A DNA stretch of 33,153 nucleotides, from assembly GCA_964442035.1 (NCBI GenBank), contig CAYTWZ010000006.1, positions 1-33,153 of the forward strand, written 5' to 3'. The notes under the pieces are model-generated. The model was not told the origin of the DNA, did not search any database, and saw only the letters and a list, made by a program, of their open reading frames with translations. Of this stretch, positions 23,496 to 30,747 are shown in pieces. The stretch is from JAFLUQ01 sp964442035. GTDB taxonomy: Bacteria; Bacillota; Clostridia; UMGS1883. The translations under genes and the position numbers were made by a program. The first letter of the stretch is position 1. Each line of letters opens with the position of its first letter.

Positions 23496-24989
23496 ATGAA
23501 AGTTCTTCGTTATATTATTTCTTTTGCCGCAATTATGGTACTGCTCACGGTTTCAGCCAGTGCCGACGATTTTATTTTTAAGTACAAAAGCGGAGTCCCC
23601 ATGCTTATGAGCGCGGATACTGAATATGAACATGTGGTTGATGACTTTTTTGCCGCAGATGATGAGACAATGCTTCAGCGTATGCTGGACGCAGGTATCA
23701 TAGAGTATTACGAACCCAATGTGGAGGTCATACTCCTTGACGAGGCTAATGATACAAAATATATGGATCAGAGCGATTACTCCTTCCGTCTTACAAATGC
23801 CAACGGCGTTGTGAATAATAAGATATACAATGGCGATGGAGTCAGGGTAGGCATAATAGACTCAGGCCTTGCGGATAACCACAACGACATCAATTATGAT
23901 AATGTTGTGGCAAGGTGCGAGGTGTTTGGTTATACGGAGGACGTTCATGACTATGTGGGTCACGGAACTTCTGTCGCGGGCTTGATAGCCGCTGTCACAG
24001 ACAACGGCTACGGTGTGTCAAGTCTTGCCCCTGAGGCGGAGCTTGTGATAGTCAAGGCATTCCCAAATCCAAATCCCGAAACAGGTGTGACCGGCAAATC
24101 AACCAACCTTACTGCCCTGCTTAAGTCGCTTGACTACGCTATCAATCAGGATTGTGATGTTATTAATATGAGCGTGGGAGTCAAGCAAAGCAGTACAAAT
24201 GATATTGCGTTAAAATCCCTTGAAGAAATGATCAATAGGGCGGAGCAAAAGGGCATAATCGTTGTCGCAGCGTCAGGTAACCACGATTCCTCGAACAAAA
24301 ACGACATTACTTGTGACAGCCCCATTATGTACCCCGGCGGATATGAAAACACTATATGTGTGGGCTCCATTGACAGCATGGGCTTTGTTTCGGACTTTTC
24401 ATATCACAATGCCTCAGTGGATGTGGTGGCCTGCGGCACAAGCGTAGATGTCCTTGATTTCGACGAAAGCAGCGCTACCGGGACAAGGACGGGCAGCGGA
24501 ACCTCGTTTTCAACGCCATATGTTACGTCTATAGCCGCACTGGCTAAACAGATCGACCCGAATATAACAGTCAGTCAGTTTAGGGAGCTGCTTTATGCTA
24601 CAGCTATTGACGCGGGGGATGAAGGATATGATCATTTTTACGGCGCGGGAATCGTAAACGCCGGGAAGCTTTTGGATGCAATGCTGGGTCGTGATATAAT
24701 TGTGGGAGTAGTCTATAAAGAGGACGAATGGGGCGAGTGCCTTTCCCGCATAGCTAACAATGGCTTTGATACATATGAGATACTTGACATATGGCATATG
24801 GAAAACGGTGACGGCAGACATTATAATTCTTCGCAGCAAACAATTACACTCGAGCCCCGGTCATATGTGGACGTAAGATACCAAGGATGGTGTTCGGTGT
24901 ATCACATGGTATGGCTAAGAGAAAATCTTGAGCCTGTCTGCGCTAAAGAAATTTTTGAAAATCCTATCATAGCGGAAGTAAGCAATTAA
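23496..24989 (+). CDS. Secreted subtilisin-like (S8 family) serine peptidase
   Basis: A 497-residue exported protease. Residues 1-23 are a signal peptide ending in ASA. Residues 24 to about 105 would be the propeptide, and the S8 domain runs from about 110 to 395. The catalytic triad is complete: D122 in GIIDSGL, H156 in GHGTSVAG and S337 in GTSFSTP, with the oxyanion-hole N262 in AASGNHD. About 95 residues follow the catalytic domain and match no family I recognise. The ATG at 23496 is chosen because it begins the signal peptide; longer in-frame starts lie in the promoter. The terminator before it and the tight spacing after it (15 bp) make it the head of an operon with a membrane protein and a two-component system. 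Substrate unknown; nutrient or surface protein cleavage are both possible. Confidence 0.92.
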   Translation: MKVLRYIISFAAIMVLLTVSASADDFIFKYKSGVPMLMSADTEYEHVVDDFFAADDETMLQRMLDAGIIEYYEPNVEVILLDEANDTKYMDQSDYSFRLTNANGVVNNKIYNGDGVRVGIIDSGLADNHNDINYDNVVARCEVFGYTEDVHDYVGHGTSVAGLIAAVTDNGYGVSSLAPEAELVIVKAFPNPNPETGVTGKSTNLTALLKSLDYAINQDCDVINMSVGVKQSSTNDIALKSLEEMINRAEQKGIIVVAASGNHDSSNKNDITCDSPIMYPGGYENTICVGSIDSMGFVSDFSYHNASVDVVACGTSVDVLDFDESSATGTRTGSGTSFSTPYVTSIAALAKQIDPNITVSQFRELLYATAIDAGDEGYDHFYGAGIVNAGKLLDAMLGRDIIVGVVYKEDEWGECLSRIANNGFDTYEILDIWHMENGDGRHYNSSQQTITLEPRSYVDVRYQGWCSVYHMVWLRENLEPVCAKEIFENPIIAEVSN

Positions 24990-25004
24990 AAGAGGTGAAA
25001 CACT

Positions 25005-25793
25005 ATGGCTTCGGATGAGAACAAAAAATCAGGCATTTCCCGAAAAAAAGTAATAGTAATAATTGCTGTTGCTGTGGTAATAGCGGCAGCGGCGGTTGCC
25101 GCCTTGATCGTGAGCCTTGGCTCAGCAGGAAAAAAGCAGGCTCAGAAGGCCGAAAACCCGACAGACAACAAGGTCGAGACCCGGGAGACTGCGGAGGAAG
25201 GGCCTGTGGGGGAGCTTACTCCCTCTGAGGACTCTGAATATACAGAGGCTTGCGCTGACGCGCTGAAAGCAATGCTTGACGCTTTCAAGGTCCTTGACTA
25301 CAGTGAGGCTGTCAGCTTCATGAGGGAAAAGGATCGTGAGAGCTTTGACTTTGACAATATCAGCGAAATACACGGGCTGCTGTTTTCCCGTATGGACTAC
25401 ACCATTGGCGCCCCTTATACCGATGAGGAAGGACGAACCTATATTAAGGCGGTGGTCTCTGCTCCTGATATGCTTGACGTTTACGGCTATGTGTATCTGC
25501 GTCTCAGTGACGCTATGATGACCGGCGAGATACAGACCGAGGAGGAAATGTATGCCTTTAACAATGAGGCCGCCCGGGATATTATGGAAACAGAGGATAT
25601 CGGCATTAAGGAAACCGAGCTCTATGTCGGCTTTGAGGATGAGGACAACTCCCGCCCAAGGGTGATATTTACGTCATCTCTTATGAATGCTATGATGGGG
25701 GACATTCAGTCAGCCAGCCAGCAGGTAAGTCAAGCAATCAACGAGGGACTTGACGAATATACCGACGCCAAAAACTCCGGCGCTTTTGACTGA
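25005..25793 (+). CDS. Membrane-anchored protein of unknown function
   Basis: A 262-residue protein I cannot assign to a family. Residues 1-17 are polar and basic, 18-42 form a single Val/Ala-rich membrane helix, and 43-75 are a charged linker rich in Glu and Thr. The rest, about 76-262, would be an extracellular domain. That domain alternates helices with strand-like runs (CADALKAMLDAFKVLDYSEAV and TYIKAVVSAPDML), an arrangement that could fit an NTF2-like fold, but this is a guess. The ribosome binding site is AGAGGTG. Its place between a secreted peptidase and a two-component system suggests an accessory of one of them, such as a sensor partner or a substrate. It could equally be a wall-associated protein with an unrelated role. 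Confidence 0.75.
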   Translation: MASDENKKSGISRKKVIVIIAVAVVIAAAAVAALIVSLGSAGKKQAQKAENPTDNKVETRETAEEGPVGELTPSEDSEYTEACADALKAMLDAFKVLDYSEAVSFMREKDRESFDFDNISEIHGLLFSRMDYTIGAPYTDEEGRTYIKAVVSAPDMLDVYGYVYLRLSDAMMTGEIQTEEEMYAFNNEAARDIMETEDIGIKETELYVGFEDEDNSRPRVIFTSSLMNAMMGDIQSASQQVSQAINEGLDEYTDAKNSGAFD

Positions 25794-25809
25794 CGGAAGG
25801 ATGCTGATC

Positions 25810-26484
25810 ATGAACAAAAAAAAGATACTTGTGGCCGATGACGAGGCCAGAATGCGGCGCCTTATCGGAGATTTTTTGTGCGCTGCGGGCTATGCGGTGG
25901 TGGAAGCCACGAACGGTCAGGAGGCACTTGACATATTCTGCGCCTCAAATTCCGATATTGACCTCTTGGTGCTTGATGTAATGATGCCGGGACTCAGCGG
26001 GCTTGAGGTTTGCCGTCAGGTGAGGAATATCTCGGATGTGCCGGTGATCATGCTGACAGCTCTTTCTCAGGAAAGCGATGAGATAACGGGCTTTGACGTG
26101 GGAGCCGACGACTATATAACAAAGCCTTTCTCTCCCAAAGTCTTTGTGGCAAGGGTGGATGCGCTGATGCGCCGCCGCCGGACGGACGGCGATGAGGAGA
26201 TCGCCGTGGGAGGAATCAGAATTGACAAGGGCGCTCATGCCGTCTTTGTGGACGGCGAAGAAATATACCTCAGCCTTAAGGAATACGAGCTTTTGCTGTT
26301 TCTCATTGAAAACAGAGGGCGTACCTTTTCCCGGGAAAAAATACTTGACAATGTGTGGAACTATGAATATTACGGAGACGCCCGTACCATAGATACCCAT
26401 GTGACTAAGCTGCGTAAAAAGCTGGGCAGCTACGGAGATATGCTGCAAACCGTAAGAGGAGTTGGCTATCGCTTTGAAAAATAA
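25810..26484 (+). CDS. OmpR/PhoB family response regulator
   Basis: A 224-residue two-domain regulator. The receiver domain (about 1-120) shows the acidic pair DD at 10-11, phospho-acceptor D56 in LLVLDVMMPG, the Thr in VIMLTALS and Lys in YITKPFSP. The C-terminal winged-helix DNA-binding domain (about 128-222) contains LSLKEYELLLFLIENRGRTFSREKIL and RTIDTHVTKLRKKLG. The ATG at 25810 is chosen because GGAAGG (25795-25800) lies 9 bp upstream; an in-frame ATG at 25801 abuts that site. The histidine kinase gene overlaps its end. It may control its own operon through the palindrome at 23411, though OmpR-type sites are usually direct repeats. Confidence 0.95.
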   Translation: MNKKKILVADDEARMRRLIGDFLCAAGYAVVEATNGQEALDIFCASNSDIDLLVLDVMMPGLSGLEVCRQVRNISDVPVIMLTALSQESDEITGFDVGADDYITKPFSPKVFVARVDALMRRRRTDGDEEIAVGGIRIDKGAHAVFVDGEEIYLSLKEYELLLFLIENRGRTFSREKILDNVWNYEYYGDARTIDTHVTKLRKKLGSYGDMLQTVRGVGYRFEK

Positions 26485-28072
26485 AAGGCTCAGGATTCCG
26501 ATCCGTATTAAATTTATATTGATTTTTGCGGTGATACTGATACTTACAATTGCGGGCATTGCTGCCGCCAACAGCATACTATTGCCAAAGCTTTACAAGC
26601 AGCAAAAATACTCCGCGCTTGAAGCTGTTATGGAGGCGGTTGACAGCCTTGCATCTGATGATTATGAGGATGTGGAGCTGGAAAAGCTTTACATTACAAA
26701 AAACATCACAGTGTATATCTGTGACAGCTACGGCAATCAGGTATTTTCTTCGACTCCCGGCTCCGAACAGACGGATTGGCTGTTTGAAAGCTTCAAAGGC
26801 GGAGATCGTGAGCTTGGCCCGCGAAAGCCGACGGATGAAGATGGGAAAGGGACCGCCCCTCCTCAGCCCGTCGAGCGGGATGGCATTGCCGAGGAATTTA
26901 AGGAAAGACCGGGCAATCATAAAAGCTTGGCACAGTCAATAGAGGAAAAACTTAAAAACGATGATGACGGATGTGTTATCTGGGAACAGAAGGATATTCG
27001 GCTGGGGACGGGCTTTATTCAGCTGGCGGCTATTCTTGACAACGGAAATTATCTATATCTGCGTACTCCTATGTCGGCAGTGGACGAGGCGGCAGATACT
27101 GCCAACGAGCTATTACTGTTCATAGGTGCCACTGCACTGCTCTTGGGTGTTGCTGTAGTTGCGGTAGCCGCAAGCGCGGCCACCAGACCTATACGTCAGT
27201 TGACAGACATTGCCCGTGATATGGCAAATATGAATTTTGACCGCAAATATGAGGGTAAAAGCTCAGACGAGATTGGCGAACTGGGCAGAAGCTTCAATTC
27301 ACTAAGTGAAAAGCTTGAGGAGAATATAACCAAACTACAGGAGAGTAATCGGCAGCTTGAAAAGGATATCGAGCTTAAAAACTCTGTAGACAAATCACGT
27401 CGTGAATTTATTGCCAACGCTTCCCATGAGCTTAAAACCCCTCTGGCTCTGATTTCGGGCTATGCGGAAGGGCTCAAGGAGAATATTGCGTCAAGCCCGG
27501 AGGACAGGAATTTTTATTGTGACGTCATTATTGACGAGGCAGGCAGAATGGACAAGATAATAAAACAGTTCCTTACTGTGGCGGAGTTGGACAGCGCGGC
27601 TGCGGAAAGCATGGAAAAGCACAGTGTGGATCTGTCGGAACTGGCGGAGGGCTGCGTTCGCAGCTGTAGCCTTTTGGCAAGGCGCAAGGGCGGAGACATA
27701 TCCCTGTATTGCCCTGAAAAAATCTGCGTACATGGTGATGAGGGCATGCTTGCTCAGGCTATTAATAATTATATTACTAATGCCATAAATCATGTGGATA
27801 AAAACGGTGTTATCCGTGTAAGTCTGACCGACAAGGACGGACTTGCAAGGCTTAGCGTATACAACAGCGGCAGTCATATTCCATGCGGCGGAGAGGAGCT
27901 TATCTGGGAAAGCTTTGGCAAGCTGGACAAGGCGCGTACCCGTGCCTATGGCGGCAGCGGTCTGGGCCTTGCCATCGTGAAGCGATGTATAGAGCTTCAC
28001 GGCGGCACTTGCGGCTTTTGCAACGTGGAAGGCGGTGTGGAGTTTTATTTTGAAATTCCCGACAGCGAATAA
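26474..28072 (+). CDS. Sensor histidine kinase
   Basis: About 532 residues. A membrane segment lies at about 13-32 and an extracytoplasmic sensor region of about 175 residues follows, containing a Pro/Glu-rich stretch. A second membrane segment (about 211-236) leads to HAMP with the motif RPIRQL, a coiled linker, a HisKA domain with the phospho-accepting H318 in NASHELKTPLAL and a HATPase_c domain with N box NNYITNAINH and G box GGSGLGLAIVKR. It should phosphorylate the response regulator encoded just upstream. The start is uncertain: TTG at 26474 has GGAG 12 bp before it, while TTG at 26462 directly abuts that site. Either way the gene overlaps the regulator by 11-23 bp, so the pair is translationally coupled. 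Confidence 0.93.
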   Translation: MKNKRLRIPIRIKFILIFAVILILTIAGIAAANSILLPKLYKQQKYSALEAVMEAVDSLASDDYEDVELEKLYITKNITVYICDSYGNQVFSSTPGSEQTDWLFESFKGGDRELGPRKPTDEDGKGTAPPQPVERDGIAEEFKERPGNHKSLAQSIEEKLKNDDDGCVIWEQKDIRLGTGFIQLAAILDNGNYLYLRTPMSAVDEAADTANELLLFIGATALLLGVAVVAVAASAATRPIRQLTDIARDMANMNFDRKYEGKSSDEIGELGRSFNSLSEKLEENITKLQESNRQLEKDIELKNSVDKSRREFIANASHELKTPLALISGYAEGLKENIASSPEDRNFYCDVIIDEAGRMDKIIKQFLTVAELDSAAAESMEKHSVDLSELAEGCVRSCSLLARRKGGDISLYCPEKICVHGDEGMLAQAINNYITNAINHVDKNGVIRVSLTDKDGLARLSVYNSGSHIPCGGEELIWESFGKLDKARTRAYGGSGLGLAIVKRCIELHGGTCGFCNVEGGVEFYFEIPDSE

Positions 28073-28175
28073 TCGGCTTACAAAGGTAGAGTAAATAACT
28101 AAGGAAGCGCTAAATAATTTACGCCTGCGACTTAAAACGCTGTTTGACGGGGAGTTCCTTTCTCACATCACGCGC

Positions 28176-28195
28176 CCCATGACGGGCTTTCAGCC
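28176..28195 (-). repeat. Dispersed 20-bp repeat, copy 2 (reverse orientation)
   Basis: On the minus strand this reads GGCTGAAAGCCCGTCATGGG. It lies in the 146-bp spacer between the kinase and tsaC. That spacer also holds AGGAAGCGCTAAATA (28102-28116), which matches 12 of 15 bases of the inverted-repeat arm at 19702. No clear promoter for tsaC was found here. Confidence 0.6.
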
Positions 28196-28218
28196 ATTGT
28201 TGAAAAGGAGGAGACCAA

Positions 28219-29208
28219 ATGGCTTCAAAAATTGAGACAGAAATAATAAAGGTGGATCCCGTCAATATAGACAAAGCCCTTATTGCCCGTGCCGCCGATG
28301 TCATAAGGCGGGGCGGGCTTGTGGCCTTTCCTACCGAAACAGTTTACGGCCTCGGAGCCGATACCTTTAATCCGCAGGCTTTGGCGGGCATATACCGAGC
28401 CAAAAATCGGCCTATGGATAACCCGCTGATCTCCCACATATGTAGCATGGATCAATTGTCTGATTTGGCCGAGGATATTCCGGCGGTAGCAATGGATGTT
28501 ATGAAGCATTTTTGGGGAGGCCCTCTCACGGTCATACTTAAGCGCAAAAGCTCTGTCCCGCCTGAGGTTTCGGCGGGACTTCCCACTGTGAGTATACGCT
28601 TCCCCAGCCACAGTGTGGCTTATGAGCTTATACGTCAAAGCGGCACTGCCATTGCCGCCCCAAGCGCTAACCTCAGCGGCAGTCCAAGTCCCACCACGGC
28701 CCGGCATTGCATTGACGATCTGATGGGCAGGGTGGATATGATCATCGACGGCGGAAGATCAGTGATAGGACTGGAATCAACGGTTCTTGACATGACCTGT
28801 GCCATGCCCACCATTCTGCGCCCCGGAGCCATAACCGCCGAGGATATTGCCGAAATCACGGGAAAATGTGTTTACGGTGGAAATTACGCCGGAGCGCCTA
28901 AGTGCCCCGGAATGAAATATACCCACTACAGTCCGAAAGCGGAGGTTTACGCCGTTGACAATATGGATAAGATCCCCCGTGACAGTGACGCGGCAGTGCT
29001 CACCTACGGGGATTTCAGCTGGGACGGCATACTTTACAATGCCGGTGAGACAGTTGAGGAATATGGGGCAAAGCTGTTTTACTATCTGCGCAAGGCGGAC
29101 AGCGACGGGGTCAGCACCCTGTACGCCAGATTGCCAAGGGCAGAGGGCTTAGGCATAGCCGTGCGCAACCGTCTGCTTAAGTCTGCCGGAGGCAAGGTGA
29201 TCAAATGA
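28219..29208 (+). CDS. tsaC: L-threonylcarbamoyladenylate synthase (Sua5/TsaC2 type)
   Basis: A 329-residue enzyme that makes threonylcarbamoyl-AMP from threonine, bicarbonate and ATP, the first step of t6A formation at position 37 of ANN-decoding tRNAs. The YrdC domain (about 15-200) shows GGLVAFPTETVYGLGADTF, the YRAKNRP motif and APSANLSGSPSPT. Beyond it lies the Sua5-specific C-terminal domain (about 225-329), entered through PGMKYTHYSPKAEV. That makes this the long Sua5/YwlC form rather than the short TsaC. The ATG follows a strong AAAGGAGG. The gene overlaps rimI by 4 bp, and tsaD, the partner for the second step, is next but one. Confidence 0.95.
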   Translation: MASKIETEIIKVDPVNIDKALIARAADVIRRGGLVAFPTETVYGLGADTFNPQALAGIYRAKNRPMDNPLISHICSMDQLSDLAEDIPAVAMDVMKHFWGGPLTVILKRKSSVPPEVSAGLPTVSIRFPSHSVAYELIRQSGTAIAAPSANLSGSPSPTTARHCIDDLMGRVDMIIDGGRSVIGLESTVLDMTCAMPTILRPGAITAEDIAEITGKCVYGGNYAGAPKCPGMKYTHYSPKAEVYAVDNMDKIPRDSDAAVLTYGDFSWDGILYNAGETVEEYGAKLFYYLRKADSDGVSTLYARLPRAEGLGIAVRNRLLKSAGGKVIK

Positions 29209-29639
29209 TCCGTCAGGCGAAAGCAGGGGATCTGGAAAACATATCCCGTATTGAAAATCTGTCCTTTGATCCCCCGTGGTCACTTAAAGCCCTGAGTGAC
29301 ACCTTAGAAGAAAGCTTGGAAGGTAGAGGAAGCGTCCGGGTGCTTGTTTGGGACAGGGGAGAGGGAGCACAGGGCTATATAATATACTCGCTGATATGTC
29401 GGGAGGCAGAGGTTTTTTCCATTGCCTCCGCGCCGGAAATACGCGGACAAGGAGTGGGCAAGGCCCTTATGGATGCCATGCTTGCTCAGGCTGACACCGC
29501 TTTTTTGGAGGTAAGACAAAGCAACGCGCCTGCATTGGCCCTTTACCTTCGATGCGGCTTTAAGCCCGCCGGACTGCGCAAAAAATATTACAGTGACGGC
29601 GAGGATGCCGTTGTCATGACATTTAAACGAAAGGAATGA
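29205..29639 (+). CDS. rimI: Ribosomal protein S18 alanine N-acetyltransferase
   Basis: A 144-residue GNAT-family enzyme. The acetyl-CoA binding loop is IRGQGVGKALMDAML (about 84-98). The RimI-type C-terminus FLEVRQSNAPALALYLRCGF, followed by GLRKKYYSDGEDAVVM, is well preserved. RimI acetylates the N-terminus of ribosomal protein S18; in many Firmicutes it sits beside tsaD, as here. It overlaps tsaC by 4 bp (ATGA), and tsaD begins 5 bp after its stop. Confidence 0.93.
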   Translation: MIRQAKAGDLENISRIENLSFDPPWSLKALSDTLEESLEGRGSVRVLVWDRGEGAQGYIIYSLICREAEVFSIASAPEIRGQGVGKALMDAMLAQADTAFLEVRQSNAPALALYLRCGFKPAGLRKKYYSDGEDAVVMTFKRKE

Positions 29640-29644
29640 GCTCG

Positions 29645-30643
29645 ATGGCTTTGATTTTGGGAATAGAGACTTCCTGTGACGAGACGGCCGCCTCTGTGAC
29701 CCGCAACGGGCGGGAGGTGCTGTCAAACACAGTATATACCCAGATCGCCCTTCACGAAATATACGGCGGCGTTGTCCCGGAAATAGCATCACGCAAGCAT
29801 ATAGACAAGATCATCTATGTCATAGATTCGGCTCTTAGGGAGGCGGACGTTTCAAAGAATGATCTGGACGGCGTGGCTGTGACCTATAATCCCGGCCTTG
29901 TGGGGGCGCTCCTGGTAGGAGTGTCGGTGGCGAAGGCCTTTGCCTATGGCATTGGCAAGCCCCTCATCCCCGTAAACCATATTCAGGGCCATATTGCAGC
30001 CAACTATATTGCTCATCCGGATCTTGAACCACCATTTGTGTGCCTTGTGGCCTCAGGCGGACACAGTCACATACTGCATGTGAAGGATTACCACGATTTT
30101 GAGATCATGGGCGCAACCACCGATGACGCTGCAGGTGAGGCCTTTGACAAGGTAGCCCGGGTCATCGGACTGGGTTATCCCGGTGGCCCAAAGCTCAATG
30201 CGTTGGCAAATCAGGGAGATCCTCACGCCATAAGCTTTCCACGTCCCCACAGCGGCTTCGACTTCAGCTTCAGCGGCCTTAAGACCGCCGTTATCAATTA
30301 TATCCACAAGGCGGAGCAAAAGGGAGAGACTATCAACAAGGCTGACGTAGCCGCTTCTTTCCAGCAGGCGGTTGTTGACGTTCTTACGGACAACACAATC
30401 GGCGCGGCGATCAAGGCAGACAGCAAGGCTGTGTGCATTGCCGGAGGAGTGGCGGCGAATACTGCCCTGCGTGCGGATCTTGAAGCAAGGGCGAAAAAGG
30501 CCGGTATGAAATTTTATTGTCCGCCTATCAGCCTTTGTACCGACAACGGAGCTATGATCTCCTGTGCCGGATACCTTAACTATGTTGCCGGAATAAGAGG
30601 GGATCTAAGCCTCAACGCAGAACCTCAGCTAAGGCTTCAATAA
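29645..30643 (+). CDS. tsaD: tRNA N6-adenosine threonylcarbamoyltransferase
   Basis: A 332-residue ASKHA-fold enzyme that transfers the threonylcarbamoyl group to A37 of tRNA, normally in complex with TsaB and TsaE. The N-terminus ILGIETSCDETAASV is diagnostic. Metal ligands H112 and H116 lie in NHIQGHIAANY and D300 in CTDNGAMI; SGGHSHIL follows the first pair. The ATG at 29645 is chosen over 29636 because AAAGGA (29630-29635) is then 9 bp away and the protein starts as the family usually does. tsaB and tsaE are not in this window and must be elsewhere. Confidence 0.96.
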   Translation: MALILGIETSCDETAASVTRNGREVLSNTVYTQIALHEIYGGVVPEIASRKHIDKIIYVIDSALREADVSKNDLDGVAVTYNPGLVGALLVGVSVAKAFAYGIGKPLIPVNHIQGHIAANYIAHPDLEPPFVCLVASGGHSHILHVKDYHDFEIMGATTDDAAGEAFDKVARVIGLGYPGGPKLNALANQGDPHAISFPRPHSGFDFSFSGLKTAVINYIHKAEQKGETINKADVAASFQQAVVDVLTDNTIGAAIKADSKAVCIAGGVAANTALRADLEARAKKAGMKFYCPPISLCTDNGAMISCAGYLNYVAGIRGDLSLNAEPQLRLQ

Positions 30644-30644
30644 G

Positions 30645-30664
30645 GGCTGAAAGCCCGTCAGGGG
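30645..30664 (+). repeat. Dispersed 20-bp repeat, copy 3
   Basis: GGCTGAAAGCCCGTCAGGGG directly follows the tsaD stop codon (TAA, 30641-30643), again with ATAAG upstream as in copy 1. Confidence 0.6.
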
Positions 30665-30668
30665 GACG

Positions 30669-30700
30669 TTACCGGCGGGAGATCGATCTCCCGCCGGTAA
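30669..30700. other. Perfect 32-bp palindrome between tsaD and the aminopeptidase
   Basis: TTACCGGCGGGAGATC (30669-30684) is followed immediately by its exact complement (30685-30700). In RNA it folds to a very stable GC-rich hairpin, but ACGAAAGGC rather than a T run follows. It could be a U-less terminator for the tsaC-rimI-tsaD unit or a protein-binding palindrome. Confidence 0.6.
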
Positions 30701-30747
30701 ACGAAAGGCTTAAAATATATATACCATACACAACGGAAGGGATAATA

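Noticed and set aside
28144..28172. Promoter for tsaC starting at TTGACG
   Set aside because: The position 17 bp downstream reads ATCACG, which is not a -10 box.
28102..28195. A complete miniature transposon between the kinase and tsaC
   Set aside because: One end resembles the inverted-repeat arm at 19702, but no matching opposite end or target duplication is present within the spacer.
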